Below are positions 24,973-33,672 of a stretch of DNA of 36,158 nt, piece by piece. Position numbers and translations under genes: made by a program. The notes beneath the pieces are model-generated. The model made no database searches and was not told where the DNA came from. It saw only the letters and a list, made by a program, of their open reading frames with translations. This DNA comes from CBDIHP01 sp965279195. GTDB taxonomy: Bacteria > Planctomycetota > Planctomycetia > Isosphaerales > Isosphaeraceae. How positions within the stretch are numbered: position 1 is the stretch's first letter; every line of letters starts with the position of its first letter. The stretch is taken from positions 1-36,158 of the forward strand of contig CBDIHP010000005.1 in assembly GCA_965279195.1 (NCBI GenBank), in the 5' to 3' direction.

Positions 24973-26400
24973 ATGAGTTCCGAACAGGTCTACGAGAATC
25001 CGCTCGTCACCCGATACGCCAGCAAGGAGATGGCGGGCCTGTGGTCCGCCCAGCGCAAGTTCTCGACATGGCGGCGGCTCTGGGTCGCGCTGGCCGAGGC
25101 GGAACAGGCCCTCGGCCTGAACATCACCGACGCCCAGATCTCCGAGCTGAAGGCCCACGTCGAGGACATCGACTTCCCCGCCGCCAGGGCCTACGAGAAG
25201 AAGCTCCGGCACGACGTGATGGCGCACGTCCACACCTACGGCGACGCCGCGCCCCTGGCCCGGCCGATCATCCACCTGGGCGCGACGAGCTGCTACGTCA
25301 CCGACAACACCGACCTCATCCTGCTCCGCGAGGGACTGCGCTACGTCCGCGACCTGCTCGTCGCCTCGATCGATGCGCTGGCGACCTTCGCGACGAGGTG
25401 GAAGGATCTGCCTTGCCTGGGCTACACCCACTTCCAGCCGGCGCAGCTCGTCACCGTGGGCAAGCGGGCGACCCTCTGGTGCTATGAACTCGTGCTCGAT
25501 TACCACGAGATCGAGCGCCGGATCTCGGAGATCGGGTTCCTCGGCGTGAAGGGGACGACCGGGACGCAGGCGAGCTTCCTGTCGCTATTCGACGGCGACC
25601 ACGCGAAGGTCGAGGAGCTGGACCGCCGGGTGGCCCGGGCGTTCGGGTTCGAGAAGGTCCTGCCGGTCTCGGGACAGACCTACACCCGGAAGATCGACAC
25701 CCAGGTCCTCAACGTCCTGGCCGGGGTCGCCGAGAGTGCCCACCGGTTCGGGATGGACCTCCGGCTGCTCGCCCACGAACGCGAGCTGGACGAGCCGTTC
25801 GAGGCCGATCAGATCGGGTCGTCGGCGATGGCGTACAAGCGGAACCCGATGCGGGCCGAGCGGATGTGTTCGATCGGGAGGTTCGCGATGGCCCTGCCCG
25901 CCGCCGCCGCCCAGACCGCCGCGACCCAGTGGCTGGAGCGGACGCTCGATGACAGCGCGGTCCGCCGGATGACGCTGCCGCAGGCGTTCCTCTCGGTGGA
26001 TGCCCTGCTGACGCTCTACCTCAACGTCGTCCCCGGGCTCACGGTCAACCCGGCGGTGATCGCCAAACGGGTCGCCGAGGAGCTGCCGTTCATGGCGACC
26101 GAGAACCTGCTCATGGCCGGGGTCCGGGCCGGCGGGGATCGCCAGGATCTGCACGAGCGGGTCCGGACCCACTCGATCGCCGCCGCGACGCGGATCAAGC
26201 AGGGGGAGCCGAACGACCTGATCGAGCGGCTCAAGGGCGACCCGGCGTTCGCGAAGGTCGACGTGGCGAACGTGCTGGATCCCTCGCAGTACGTGGGCCG
26301 GTCGCCGGAGCAGGTTGTGGCGTTCGTCCGCGACGAGGTCGATCCGATCCGGGCGATGCATCCGTCGGTGCTGGGCCGGACGATGGATGTCCACGTCTGA
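24973..26400 (+). CDS. purB: Adenylosuccinate lyase
   Basis: 475 aa. It cleaves SAICAR to AICAR plus fumarate, and adenylosuccinate to AMP plus fumarate, in purine synthesis. The ATG at 24973 gives the normal N-terminus (YENPLVTRYASKEMAGLWSA); the open frame extends upstream of it without family resemblance. Fumarase/aspartase superfamily landmarks are HLGATSCYVTDNTDLI, YTHFQPAQLVTVGKRA and the signature GSSAMAYKRNP at residues 282-292, which carries the catalytic serine loop. The C-terminal domain ends TENLLMAGVRAGGDRQDLHE and VRTHS. The length and the GATSCYVTDN block look closer to the animal-type enzyme than to the shorter Bacillus type (by eye). It is followed by a clear terminator. Confidence 0.95.
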   Translation: MSSEQVYENPLVTRYASKEMAGLWSAQRKFSTWRRLWVALAEAEQALGLNITDAQISELKAHVEDIDFPAARAYEKKLRHDVMAHVHTYGDAAPLARPIIHLGATSCYVTDNTDLILLREGLRYVRDLLVASIDALATFATRWKDLPCLGYTHFQPAQLVTVGKRATLWCYELVLDYHEIERRISEIGFLGVKGTTGTQASFLSLFDGDHAKVEELDRRVARAFGFEKVLPVSGQTYTRKIDTQVLNVLAGVAESAHRFGMDLRLLAHERELDEPFEADQIGSSAMAYKRNPMRAERMCSIGRFAMALPAAAAQTAATQWLERTLDDSAVRRMTLPQAFLSVDALLTLYLNVVPGLTVNPAVIAKRVAEELPFMATENLLMAGVRAGGDRQDLHERVRTHSIAAATRIKQGEPNDLIERLKGDPAFAKVDVANVLDPSQYVGRSPEQVVAFVRDEVDPIRAMHPSVLGRTMDVHV

Positions 26401-26423
26401 ACGGATCGTGGCCCGGGAAAGCC

Positions 26424-26463
26424 AGAAGGCCCGGCCACTCTCGATGGAGTGGCCGGGCCTTCT
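26424..26463 (+). terminator. Terminator between purB and rpsU
   Basis: AGAAGGCCCGGCCACTC (26424-26440) and GAGTGGCCGGGCCTTCT (26447-26463) are perfect 17-bp complements around TCGATG, followed by TTTG on the plus strand. It lies between two convergent genes and probably serves both. Confidence 0.9.
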
Positions 26464-26488
26464 TTTGTTCGGTTCGGGAGCAGAGCGA

Positions 26489-26677
26489 TCAGACGCGGGC
26501 GGCCTGACGGGCCTTCCGGAGTCGCTTCAGTTCCTCGCGTCGACGGCGCTCGCTGGGTTTCTCGTAATAGGCCTTGCGCCGCATTTCCTTCCGAAGCCCG
26601 CTCCGCTCGCAGAGCTTCCGGAACCGACGGACGGCTTCCTGAATCGACTCACCAGAACGCACCCGTAGCTTCACCAC
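26489..26677 (-). CDS. rpsU: 30S ribosomal protein S21
   Basis: 62 aa, with a GTG start at 26677 and GGAGA about nine bases upstream. The sequence MVKLRVRSGESIQEAVRRFR and the basic helix KLCERSGLRKEMRRKAYYEK followed by PSERRRREELKRLRKA are characteristic of S21, which binds near the 3' end of 16S rRNA in the small subunit during initiation. It is full length for the family. It lies alone, downstream of the glycine-rich RNA-binding protein gene on the same strand with a 213-base gap. Confidence 0.95.
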   Translation of the reverse strand: MVKLRVRSGESIQEAVRRFRKLCERSGLRKEMRRKAYYEKPSERRRREELKRLRKARQAARV

Positions 26678-26890
26678 AGCCTGAATCTCCGCATGACCTG
26701 GGTCCTTGATTCACCCTCGCCCCAGCGCGAGGAGGGCTCACGACCGCTCCCATCGCGCAAAACGCAAACGACCGAGGCGGTGTCGGTAATTCCTGATTAT
26801 AGGCGAGGTGGCCCGATCCGCCAAGGGGCGAACGGGACAAAACCACCAGGGCCGAATCGCCGGAGGTCGGTCGGGCCGTGGTGCTGCGGT

Positions 26891-27386
26891 TCAGTAGCCG
26901 CCGCGGTCTCCATAACCGCCGCCGTAACCCCCCGCTGCCACCACCGTATCCGCCGCGACCCCCGCCCCCGCCGCCGTAACCTCCGCCGCCTCCACCACCA
27001 TATCCGCCACCGCCCCCGCCATAACCTCCGCCACCGCCGCCATATCCGCCTCGGCCACCGCCGCCGCCGTATTCTCCACCGCCGCCACCACCATATCCGC
27101 CCCCGCCCCCGCCGCCGCCGCCGCGCGGGCCGCGTTCGTCGCGGGGACGGGCTTCATTGACCGTCAGGGGGCGTCCGCCGTAGGGGGAGCCGTTGAGGGC
27201 ATCGATGGCGGTCTGGGCTTCCGTGTCGTCGGACATTTCGACGAACCCGAAGCCGCGGCTCCGGTTGCTGAACTTGTCGATGATCACCTGGCCGCTCGTG
27301 ACCGTCCCGTAAACCTGGAACAGTTCGACGAGATCGTCGCCGGTCGTGTCGTAAGGGAGGTTGCCGACGTAGATGTTCTTGCCCAT
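26891..27386 (-). CDS. Glycine-rich RRM RNA-binding protein, frameshifted in a C6/G6 run
   Basis: MGKNIYVGNLPYDTTGDDLV starts a single RNA-recognition motif (about residues 3-80). RNP2 is IYVGNL at 5-10 and RNP1 is SRGFGFVE at 43-50. From about residue 88 the protein is a long glycine-rich tail of GGGGYGGG-type repeats. As read, the frame leaves the tail after GGYGGGSGG and enters Arg-rich nonsense. The neighbouring frame gives GGYGGGYGDRGGY and a stop at 26891. Removing one base from the six-base run at 26928-26933 joins the two into about 164 aa, the usual form of these bacterial cold-shock-type RRM proteins. They bind single-stranded RNA and are common in cyanobacteria and planctomycetes. 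The repetitive, G-rich region is a likely place for sequencing error. Confidence 0.88.
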
Positions 27387-27795
27387 GGATCGCTGAACCT
27401 TGTCGAGTCGACCATCCGCCCGGGGATCGACGAGCGTCGAGGAAGGGGGGCGGATCTGTCCGAGGAGCGATGTGAGTCCGAGCCGAATTTGCCGAGCGCC
27501 AGACGAGGGACGGATTTGACATGGGCGTGAGCCGGCCGTGACCCTTCTGTGCCATTCAGAACTATGCCGAACGCCGATCTCAAACTCAAGGAAAATTTAT
27601 GGTATCAGCGAAGTGTTATGCCGGAGGGCAATCGGGACTGGCTTGAGCCCGGTCCGTCGCCGGGCGGCATCGGGAGATGATCGCCCGGCGCGATCGCAGA
27701 TGGCGGATGTTGTCGACCGCGATCCGCCTCGGGAAACGACGCAGGCCGGGGAGGTCCCCGGCCTGCGTGGCGTTAGGCATCGGCGTTCGCTTGCG
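27387..27795. other. Intergenic region (409 bp) between the aldo/keto reductase and RRM genes
   Basis: Both neighbours are on the minus strand. The region holds the terminator of the aldo/keto reductase gene at 27739-27768 and should contain the RRM-protein promoter and 5' untranslated leader. A long 5' leader would fit a cold-shock-type gene (inference). No ORF in it is credible. Confidence 0.5.
27739..27768 (-). terminator. Terminator of the aldo/keto reductase gene
   Basis: ACGCAGGCCGGGG (27739-27751) and CCCCGGCCTGCGT (27756-27768) are perfect 13-bp complements with an AGGT loop. On the minus strand the stem begins 27 bases past the stop and is followed by CGTTTCCC. Confidence 0.85.
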
Positions 27796-29053
27796 TCAGG
27801 AGAGCTGGCGATCGACGCGGGGGAGGAGTGTGGCGAAGTCGAGCTTGCTGGGGCAGGCTTCGCGGGCGGCGACCAGATCGGCGTCGGACCAGTCGCGGGC
27901 GGCCTCGTCCAGCTCGGCGTAGTAGCGGCGGGCTTCGGTGCGGAGGCCGTGGCGCTCGCTGTAGGTGAGGAAGCGGGTGAGGTCGCCGAGCGGCGCCCTG
28001 GTGCCGGCGGCCTTCGAGCAGCGGCCGTCGCAGTCGGGGCAGAGGCTCGGGCGCGACGCGAGGAACGCCTTCCGGAGCGACTCGATCTCGGCCGCCTTGA
28101 GCGGCTCATACTTGCGGGCGGCCTCGGCGTTCTCACGGACCTGGTCCGTGTTGCGCATCGAGACGCAGACCGTGGTGAACCGCTCATCGCTCCAGATGGC
28201 GTGGAGCAGGGCCTGGTACGGGGTGAGCCCCTTGGCGACCAGCTCGGGCGCCTTCTGGGGGACTTCCTTGAGGAAGTTCTCGGGGTTCGGCCCGGCGATC
28301 TGCTTCATCGAGATCAGGCCGATGTTCGCCTTGTGGCCAGGCGTCCAACGCGCGATTGAGCTCGGTGTCCTTGTCCAGCCACGCCGTGTTCTGGACCATG
28401 ATGGCGTCGACGATGTTCGCCTTGGCGGCCGCCGCGAGGATCTGCGGGCGCTTGGCGTTGTGGGTCGAGAAGCCGATGAACTTGGCCTTGCCCGACTTTC
28501 GGATCGCCTCGGCGATGCGCTTCATGTCGTCGCCCGCGGCGAAGTTGATCGAGTCGTCGAGGCCATGCTTATCGCCCAGGGCATGGACGAAGAAGAGGTC
28601 GACGTAGTCGGTCTTGAGGGCTTCGAGCCGCTTGTTCAGCATGTCGATCATGTCCTTGGGCTCCTTGGGGGAGTCCTTGGTCACGAGGAAGATCGACTTC
28701 CGGACCTCGGGCATGGCCTGGAACCACTTCGCGATCCCCGGCTCGGAGCCGTAGGACTTGGCCGCGTCGTAGTACCGGACGCCATTGGCATAGGAGAATC
28801 GCAGGAGCTTGTCTAGGCTCGGATTCTGCCAGGTGCCTTGATTCAGGATGGTGACGGGGACGCCCGTCTTGCCCAGGACCCGCGTGGGGAGAACCCCAGC
28901 CTTGGCCGCTCCATCGGCCTTGGCGGGTTCGTCGGCCGCACGAACGGACTGGCCGTTCGCGGCGATGGCGGCGACGGCGGTCGCGGCCGAGCCGACCTGC
29001 AGAAACTCACGACGATCCAGCGCCCGCGACGAGCCGCCCTCGTTCCCGATCAT
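27796..29053 (-). CDS. Tat-exported aldo/keto reductase with a C-terminal Fe-S-type cysteine motif, frameshifted near 28337
   Basis: The ATG at 29053 has GAGG about eight bases upstream. DRREFLQVGSAATAVAAIAA is a twin-arginine signal. The reductase tetrad is visible: D96 and Y101 in RYYDAAKSYGS, K126 in FLVTKD, H157 in DLFFVHALG. As read, the frame goes wrong after ELNRALDAW. The other frame continues NIGLISMKQIAGPNPENFLK to a stop at 27796. Deleting one G around 28337-28338 restores DACHKANIGLISMK and a product of about 418 aa. The C-terminal part has CPDCDGRC and a later EACPSKL, a cysteine pattern like the 4Fe-4S region of related exported reductases. The family reduces carbonyls with NAD(P)H; the substrate is unknown. 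It lies downstream of csrA on the same strand. Confidence 0.86.
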
Positions 29054-29118
29054 ATATGTCGCCTCGTGTTTTCCGACTCACCACCCCGGGACACTCCGGC
29101 CCCGGTACGGATTCCCAC

Positions 29119-29141
29119 GATTCAACAATATGTTGAGAATC
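29119..29141. repeat. Imperfect palindrome upstream of the aldo/keto reductase gene
   Basis: GATTCAACA and TGTTGAGAATC flank ATA; the arms pair as TCAACA/TGTTGA and GATT/AATC with a 2-nt bulge. It lies 66-88 bases upstream of the aldo/keto reductase start and about 80 bases past the csrA stop. It could be an operator or a weak csrA terminator. It stands out as A+T-rich in a G+C-rich region. Confidence 0.35.
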
Positions 29142-29223
29142 GGGGATTGTCGAGCGAAAAACGCCGATGCAGACGATCAGTTATCGAGGAAAACCCGACC
29201 GGCAAGTCGAATCCAGCCGGGCG

Positions 29224-29418
29224 TCAGGCGGGGACGACGGCCGCTTCCTGGCGGGGCGTCTCGTTGGCCAGCGGCAAGATCTCTTCGCGGTAGACCGGGA
29301 TGTGACCCGGGGCCTCGATGCCGATGCGGACCTGATTCCGATCGATCTTCACGATCGTGACCACGATGCTATCGCCGATCATGATCTTCTCGTTCACCTT
29401 GCGGCTCAGAACCAGCAT
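29224..29418 (-). CDS. csrA: Carbon storage regulator CsrA
   Basis: 64 aa. MLVLSRKVNEKIMIGDSIVV and RNQVRIGIEAPGHIPVYREE are unmistakable CsrA beta-strands and RNA-contact segments. A perfect AAGGAGG lies just before the ATG. CsrA dimers bind GGA motifs in mRNA leaders and control translation, motility and carbon metabolism. The C-terminal tail NETPRQEAAVVPA is slightly longer than in E. coli. No flagellar or FliW gene lies beside it here. The neighbouring downstream gene is the aldo/keto reductase, with 170 bases between. Confidence 0.96.
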   Translation of the reverse strand: MLVLSRKVNEKIMIGDSIVVTIVKIDRNQVRIGIEAPGHIPVYREEILPLANETPRQEAAVVPA

Positions 29419-29978
29419 GGGACCCTCCTTGTAGAACGAAGACCGGAATCTCTCTCGTCAGGCTGCTATCCGCGTCGGGGATCGAGGCCCGATCCCCGGA
29501 TTCAGTCGTCCATCCGAGTGCCACCCATTGGTCACAGCGGCGGACAAACCCATTCTAGTGCATGTCGAGTGCCCGAAACTTGAGGAAATTCGCCCCATTT
29601 TCCGGAATATTCGACGGTTCTTCGGGTTAAAGAGTTCCCGAATTTTCGCCGACGCTCCGGAGTTTAGTGTTCGGACGTCCACTCGTCAAGAGAATCGTTC
29701 AATTTCAGAGACATCTCCGTGCCCGGCCGGACCGAAAGGCTGTCACTTCGGCAGCGGGGTTGTCAGTTCGACAGGGCAACAAATGCTGTCGTTGAGCGAT
29801 CTGCCGGTCGAGTATCGCAAACCCGAAGCCGACTCTGAGGATTACGACGGATCTGCGGCAAAGGATCGCGGGGTAGCGAAGATCCGGGGCAAGAATTAGG
29901 ATGCAATGGTCGGGACTTGCCCGCCCGTGGGTCGTTCGGAAGCCTGAGTCTGGCGGTGCTGTCGGGAGTGTTGAGCGA
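29419..29978. other. Divergent intergenic region between csrA and ispF (560 bp)
   Basis: It should carry the promoters of csrA (minus) and ispF (plus). The middle, at about 29560-29700, is richer in A+T than the coding DNA around it. An open frame at 29528-29899 has no plausible start site or protein-like conservation, and I do not call it. No strong hairpin or RNA gene is seen. Confidence 0.5.
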
Positions 29979-30470
29979 ATGAGCGTCCGGATCGGCATCG
30001 GCCACGACACCCACCGCCTGGTGGAAGGACGCCCCCTGATCCTTGGCGGCGTGAGCATCGACCATCCGCGCGGGCTTTTCGGCCACTCCGATGCCGACGT
30101 GGTGCTCCACGCCGCGACCGATGCCCTGCTCGGGGCCGCCGCCCTGGGCGATATCGGCGAGCATTTCCCCGACACCGACCCCCGCTGGAAGGGGGCCGAC
30201 AGCGCCCGCCTCCTCGAAGAAGTGGTCGGGCTGGTGGCCCGCAATGCGTACCGGCCGGTCAACTGTGACGTGACGATCCACGCGCAGGAACCCAAACTCT
30301 CGCCGCACAAGCCGGCCATCCGCGAAAACCTCGCCCGGCTCCTGGGCCTCCCGCTGACGGCGGTGAACGTCAAGGCGAAGACCGGCGAGCACGTCGGGCC
30401 GATCGGCCGCGGCGAGGCGATCTCCTGCGAGGTCGCCGTCCTGCTCGAGTCGTGTCCGCCGCCGGCGTGA
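29979..30470 (+). CDS. ispF: 2-C-methyl-D-erythritol 2,4-cyclodiphosphate synthase
   Basis: The ATG at 29979 gives MSVRIGIGHDTHRLVEGRPL and a 163-aa protein of normal length; GGGAG lies about ten bases upstream. IspF cyclises CDP-methylerythritol 2-phosphate to the cyclodiphosphate in the MEP isoprenoid pathway. The zinc ligands D10, H12 and H44 are in GHDTHR and SDADVVLHA. GDIGEHFPDTDPRWKGADS and the substrate-binding VNVKAKTGEHVGPIGRGEAI complete the signature. It is followed by cysS after 68 bases on the same strand; neither gene has an ispD neighbour here. Confidence 0.96.
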   Translation: MSVRIGIGHDTHRLVEGRPLILGGVSIDHPRGLFGHSDADVVLHAATDALLGAAALGDIGEHFPDTDPRWKGADSARLLEEVVGLVARNAYRPVNCDVTIHAQEPKLSPHKPAIRENLARLLGLPLTAVNVKAKTGEHVGPIGRGEAISCEVAVLLESCPPPA

Positions 30471-30538
30471 CCCCTCGACCTTCCCTTCCAACTCGCCGAC
30501 CTCCGACTCCTCCTCTCTTGCCAGGGACCGTGTGACCT

Positions 30539-32014
30539 ATGTCCTCGCTCCGCCTCTATAACTCGTTGACCCAGACCAAGGACGAGTTCCGGACTGTTGT
30601 CCCCGGCAAGGTGGGCATGTACGTCTGCGGGCCGACCGTCTATTCCAACAGCCACATCGGTCACATGGTCGGCCCGGTCATTTTCGACACCATCAAGCGC
30701 TACCTGGTCTACCTCGGCTACGACGTGACCTGGGTCGTCAACATCACGGACGTCGACGACAAGCTGATCGTCCAGGCCAACAAGGATGGGACGACGGTCA
30801 AGGAACTGGCCGAGCGGGTCACGGCCGACTACCTCGAATGCCTGGAGGCCCTCGGGGTGACCGGCATCGACCACATGCCCCGGGCGACCGAGTACATCGG
30901 CGGGATCATCGAGATCACCGAGGGGCTGATCGAGAAGGGGTTCGCCTACGCCTCCAATGGCGACGTCTACTTCGACGTGGCGAAGGCCCCCGAGTACGGC
31001 AAGCTCAGCCACCGCGACCCCGAGGAACTCCAGGCCGGTGCGCGGATCGAGCCGACCTCATTCAAGCGGAGCCCGGCCGACTTCGCCCTCTGGAAGGGGG
31101 CCAAGCCGGGCGAGCCGGCGTGGGATTCCCCGTGGGGCGCCGGGCGTCCTGGGTGGCACATCGAGTGCTCCGCCATGAGCATGAAGCTCCTCGGCGAGCA
31201 CTTCGACATCCACGGCGGCGGCCTCGACCTGATCTTCCCGCACCACGAGAATGAGGTGGTCCAGTCCGAGTGCTACTCGGGCCGCACGTTCGCCACCTAC
31301 TGGCTGCACAACGGCCTCCTGACCAAGGAAGGCAAGAAGATCAGCAAGAGCGACCCCGAGACGGTCGTCCTGATGAACGAGCTGCTGGAGAAGCACGATC
31401 CGGACACTATCCGAGTCCTTCTCCTCTCCAGCCACTACCGCCGCCCGATCGACTACGGCCCGAAGCGGCTGCCGGAGCTGTCGCGGAGCCTCCAGGCGTT
31501 CGTCTCGCTGTTCGAGCGGTTCGAGCGTCTGACCGGTCACAGCGCTTATACGCTGGACGCGCCGAAGGTCCGGACCGAGGGCGACGCGGCGACCGCGGCC
31601 CCCGAGGAGTTCCGGGCCCACCGGGCGAAGTTCCTGGAGGCGATGGACGACGACTTCAACACCGCCGGGGCCCTCGGCGAGCTGTTCGAACTGGTCCGGG
31701 CGATCAACCGGTTCGCCGACGCCGGCAAGCTGGAGTCGGGGGCCGATGCCAAAGCCCTGGCCGATTTTCAGGCGGGCGTGGTTGTCCTCCGTGAACTCCT
31801 GAACTTGCTCGGGTTGTTCCGCGAGGCGAGGAAGCCGGCGGAGGTGGCGGGCGACGGTTTGACGAAGCCCCTGCTCGACCTGTTTGTCACCCTGCGGACC
31901 CAGGCCCGCAAGGAGAAAAACTTCAAGCTCTCCGACCAGATCCGCGACGGCCTCGCGGCCCTGGGGGTCGTCCTCGAAGACGGACCCGAAGGCACGCGCT
32001 GGAAGGTCCAGTAA
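30539..32014 (+). CDS. cysS: Cysteine--tRNA ligase
   Basis: 491 aa, normal for class I CysRS. It charges tRNA-Cys with cysteine. The HIGH motif is at residues 39-42 within YVCGPTVYSNSHIGH, with zinc ligand C30. GWHIECSAMSMKLLGEHFDI and HGGGLDLIFPHHENE hold the other zinc ligands. KISKS at 267-271 is the KMSKS loop with Ile for Met, a common variant. The C-terminal anticodon-binding region is complete and ends ALGVVLEDGPEGTRWKVQ. It lies between ispF and ruvC on the same strand and may share a transcript with ispF. Confidence 0.97.
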   Translation: MSSLRLYNSLTQTKDEFRTVVPGKVGMYVCGPTVYSNSHIGHMVGPVIFDTIKRYLVYLGYDVTWVVNITDVDDKLIVQANKDGTTVKELAERVTADYLECLEALGVTGIDHMPRATEYIGGIIEITEGLIEKGFAYASNGDVYFDVAKAPEYGKLSHRDPEELQAGARIEPTSFKRSPADFALWKGAKPGEPAWDSPWGAGRPGWHIECSAMSMKLLGEHFDIHGGGLDLIFPHHENEVVQSECYSGRTFATYWLHNGLLTKEGKKISKSDPETVVLMNELLEKHDPDTIRVLLLSSHYRRPIDYGPKRLPELSRSLQAFVSLFERFERLTGHSAYTLDAPKVRTEGDAATAAPEEFRAHRAKFLEAMDDDFNTAGALGELFELVRAINRFADAGKLESGADAKALADFQAGVVVLRELLNLLGLFREARKPAEVAGDGLTKPLLDLFVTLRTQARKEKNFKLSDQIRDGLAALGVVLEDGPEGTRWKVQ

Positions 32015-32159
32015 CCGCACGGAATGCGGAACTCGCTTCCCAGTGAGAGGCGAACGGGCGTAGGCCCACGCCGCGATCGAGCACGCGGAGCAGTCGCCGC
32101 GAGAACAGTAGCGGAAGCAAACGCCCGCACTCCAGGCCGGGCGGCACGTGGAGCGACGG

Positions 32160-32717
32160 ATGGCTCAGGGCGACACAGACGGAACGATCCCTAAGGCCCA
32201 GGCCGGCCGGGTGGTGGGCGTGGACCCGGGCCTTCGGGTGACGGGGTATGCGGTCGTCGAGCCTTCGGGCCGGTCGGCGTGCGTGCTGGAGGCGGGGGTC
32301 TTGCGGCCCAAGGGGGCGGCGTCCAAGACCATGAGCGGCCGGCTCCAGTGGCTCCATCAGGGGTTGCTGGAGGTGCTGGACGCGTTCCCGCCCGAGGCCC
32401 TGGCGCTGGAGCAGGTGCATAGCCACGTCAAGCACCCCCGCACGGCGATTCTGATGGCCCATGCCCGCGGGGTGATCGTGCTGGCGGCGGCCCTCCGGGA
32501 TGTGCCGGTGCAGGGCTACGCGGCGTCGCGGATCAAGAAGACGCTCACCGGCAGCGGCAAGGCCCCGAAGCTCCAGATGCAGCACGCGATCCGGAACGAG
32601 CTGGGGCTCGACTGCCTGCCGGAACCGCACGACGTCGCCGACGCCTGCGCGGTCGCACTGTGTCACCTCCAGCTCACCCGGTATCGCGGGGCGTTGAAGG
32701 AGGGGCTCGGCGGCTGA
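32160..32717 (+). CDS. ruvC: Crossover junction endodeoxyribonuclease RuvC
   Basis: I use the ATG at 32160, with GGAG six bases upstream; a GTG four codons earlier is the alternative. The product is 185 aa. RuvC resolves Holliday junctions with RuvAB. The four acidic catalytic residues fit: D22 in GVDPGLRVTGYA, E84 in LALEQVHSHVKHPRTA, D158 and D161 in PHDVADACAVALCH. TGSGKAPKLQMQHAI is the usual DNA-contact segment. ruvA and ruvB are not in the window. It is preceded by a 145-base gap after cysS and converges on the CvpA-like gene. Confidence 0.95.
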   Translation: MAQGDTDGTIPKAQAGRVVGVDPGLRVTGYAVVEPSGRSACVLEAGVLRPKGAASKTMSGRLQWLHQGLLEVLDAFPPEALALEQVHSHVKHPRTAILMAHARGVIVLAAALRDVPVQGYAASRIKKTLTGSGKAPKLQMQHAIRNELGLDCLPEPHDVADACAVALCHLQLTRYRGALKEGLGG

Positions 32718-32726
32718 GACGCGAAA

Positions 32727-32761
32727 CACGCCGGCCGCCCCAGTTCGGGACGTCCGGCGTG
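32727..32761. terminator. Hairpin between ruvC and the CvpA-like gene
   Basis: CACGCCGG (32727-32734) and CCGGCGTG (32754-32761) are perfect 8-bp complements, with partly complementary CCC/GGG in the loop. The site lies in the 73-base gap between the two convergent genes and could serve both. There is no T-tract. Confidence 0.45.
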
Positions 32762-32790
32762 CGTGTCGAGATCGATGAAGCTGGACGGTG

Positions 32791-33564
32791 TCAGCGGGTC
32801 GGGGCGAGCCCGGCCGCCGCGCCGGCGGTCCCGCCGGGGATGCCCGGCCCGCCCTGAGTGCCCGCCGCGCCGCCCGGTCCGGCGGCCCCGCCCTGGGCGC
32901 CCGCCGCGCCGCCGGATGCCGCGCCGCTGGACGCGGCCTCGGAGCGGGGGACGGTCTGGTCGCCGTGGGGCCGGGAGTTCTGGTGGTCGATCATCCAGCG
33001 CCCGCGGGGGTCGAACACGCGGGTGTTCTCGAAGGCGTCGAACGGGTCGTTCGCCCCGGGGGTGAACTGGCTCATCGACGTGCCCGTGATGAACTGGAAC
33101 AGCCCGAGGAATTCGGTGTCGAACCGCGAGCCGTAGAACGGCTTGTGGTCGTATTCGTAGGCGCCGAAGACCCGCTTCTGGCCGGGGGAGGCCTGGAGGC
33201 CCAGGAGGATCATCCCCAGCGTGAGCGCGGATGCGCCGAGGGCAAAGATGATCCGGCCGAGGTGGTAGATGGGCATCGGGAACCGCACCATCGCCGGGGC
33301 GAGGCTGTCGGTCGTGAGCCGGAGCATGATCAGGCTGATGCAGAACAGGAGCATCATCGAAACCGAGTCGGCGAACCCGCTCGCCGCCGAGATGTTGCCG
33401 GAGATCAGGCCCGCGAGCGGTTCATAGAAGTTGAAGGTGATGATCGCCGCGAAGAGGACGTTGAAGAACTGGAGCACGGCGCCCCAGAGCCCTTCGGACA
33501 TCAGGGCGTAGGTCATCCCCGCGAGCAGGAGCAGGACGAGCGCATCGAATGCTGCCGGTGGCAT
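32791..33564 (-). CDS. CvpA-like membrane protein with a collagen-like Gly-rich tail
   Basis: 257 aa. Four hydrophobic segments lie in the first 130 residues, for example FDALVLLLLAGMTYALMSEG, VLQFFNVLFAAIITFNFY, SVSMMLLFCISLIMLRLT and IIFALGASALTLGMILLGLQ. This layout resembles CvpA/colicin-V-production-type proteins. A soluble part follows with HKPFYGSRFDTEFLGLFQFI. From about residue 215 the tail is Gly/Ala/Pro-rich in triplet-like GxxG repeats (GAAGPGGAAGTQGGPGIPGG). The function is unknown; CvpA proteins are linked loosely to secretion and cell-envelope traits. It lies 108 bases downstream of the PilB-like gene on the same strand. Confidence 0.72.
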   Translation of the reverse strand: MPPAAFDALVLLLLAGMTYALMSEGLWGAVLQFFNVLFAAIITFNFYEPLAGLISGNISAASGFADSVSMMLLFCISLIMLRLTTDSLAPAMVRFPMPIYHLGRIIFALGASALTLGMILLGLQASPGQKRVFGAYEYDHKPFYGSRFDTEFLGLFQFITGTSMSQFTPGANDPFDAFENTRVFDPRGRWMIDHQNSRPHGDQTVPRSEAASSGAASGGAAGAQGGAAGPGGAAGTQGGPGIPGGTAGAAAGLAPTR

Positions 33565-33672
33565 GGGCGAGGGTCCGTCTTTCGTCGAGGGTGAGTTGGG
33601 TTCGTTCCGGGATTCGTGGTCAGGTTTGCGGCTCGGGCGGGCGACCGGGATGGCCGCCCGCCTGGGTGCGTG

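Noticed and set aside
26930..27125. A possible tandem repeat or CRISPR-like array
   Set aside because: The repeats are irregular GGN/TAC codons of the glycine-rich tail of the RRM protein, without spacers.
29528..29899. A 123-codon plus-strand frame before ispF
   Set aside because: No Shine-Dalgarno, no family resemblance and mixed composition; more likely a leader or promoter region.
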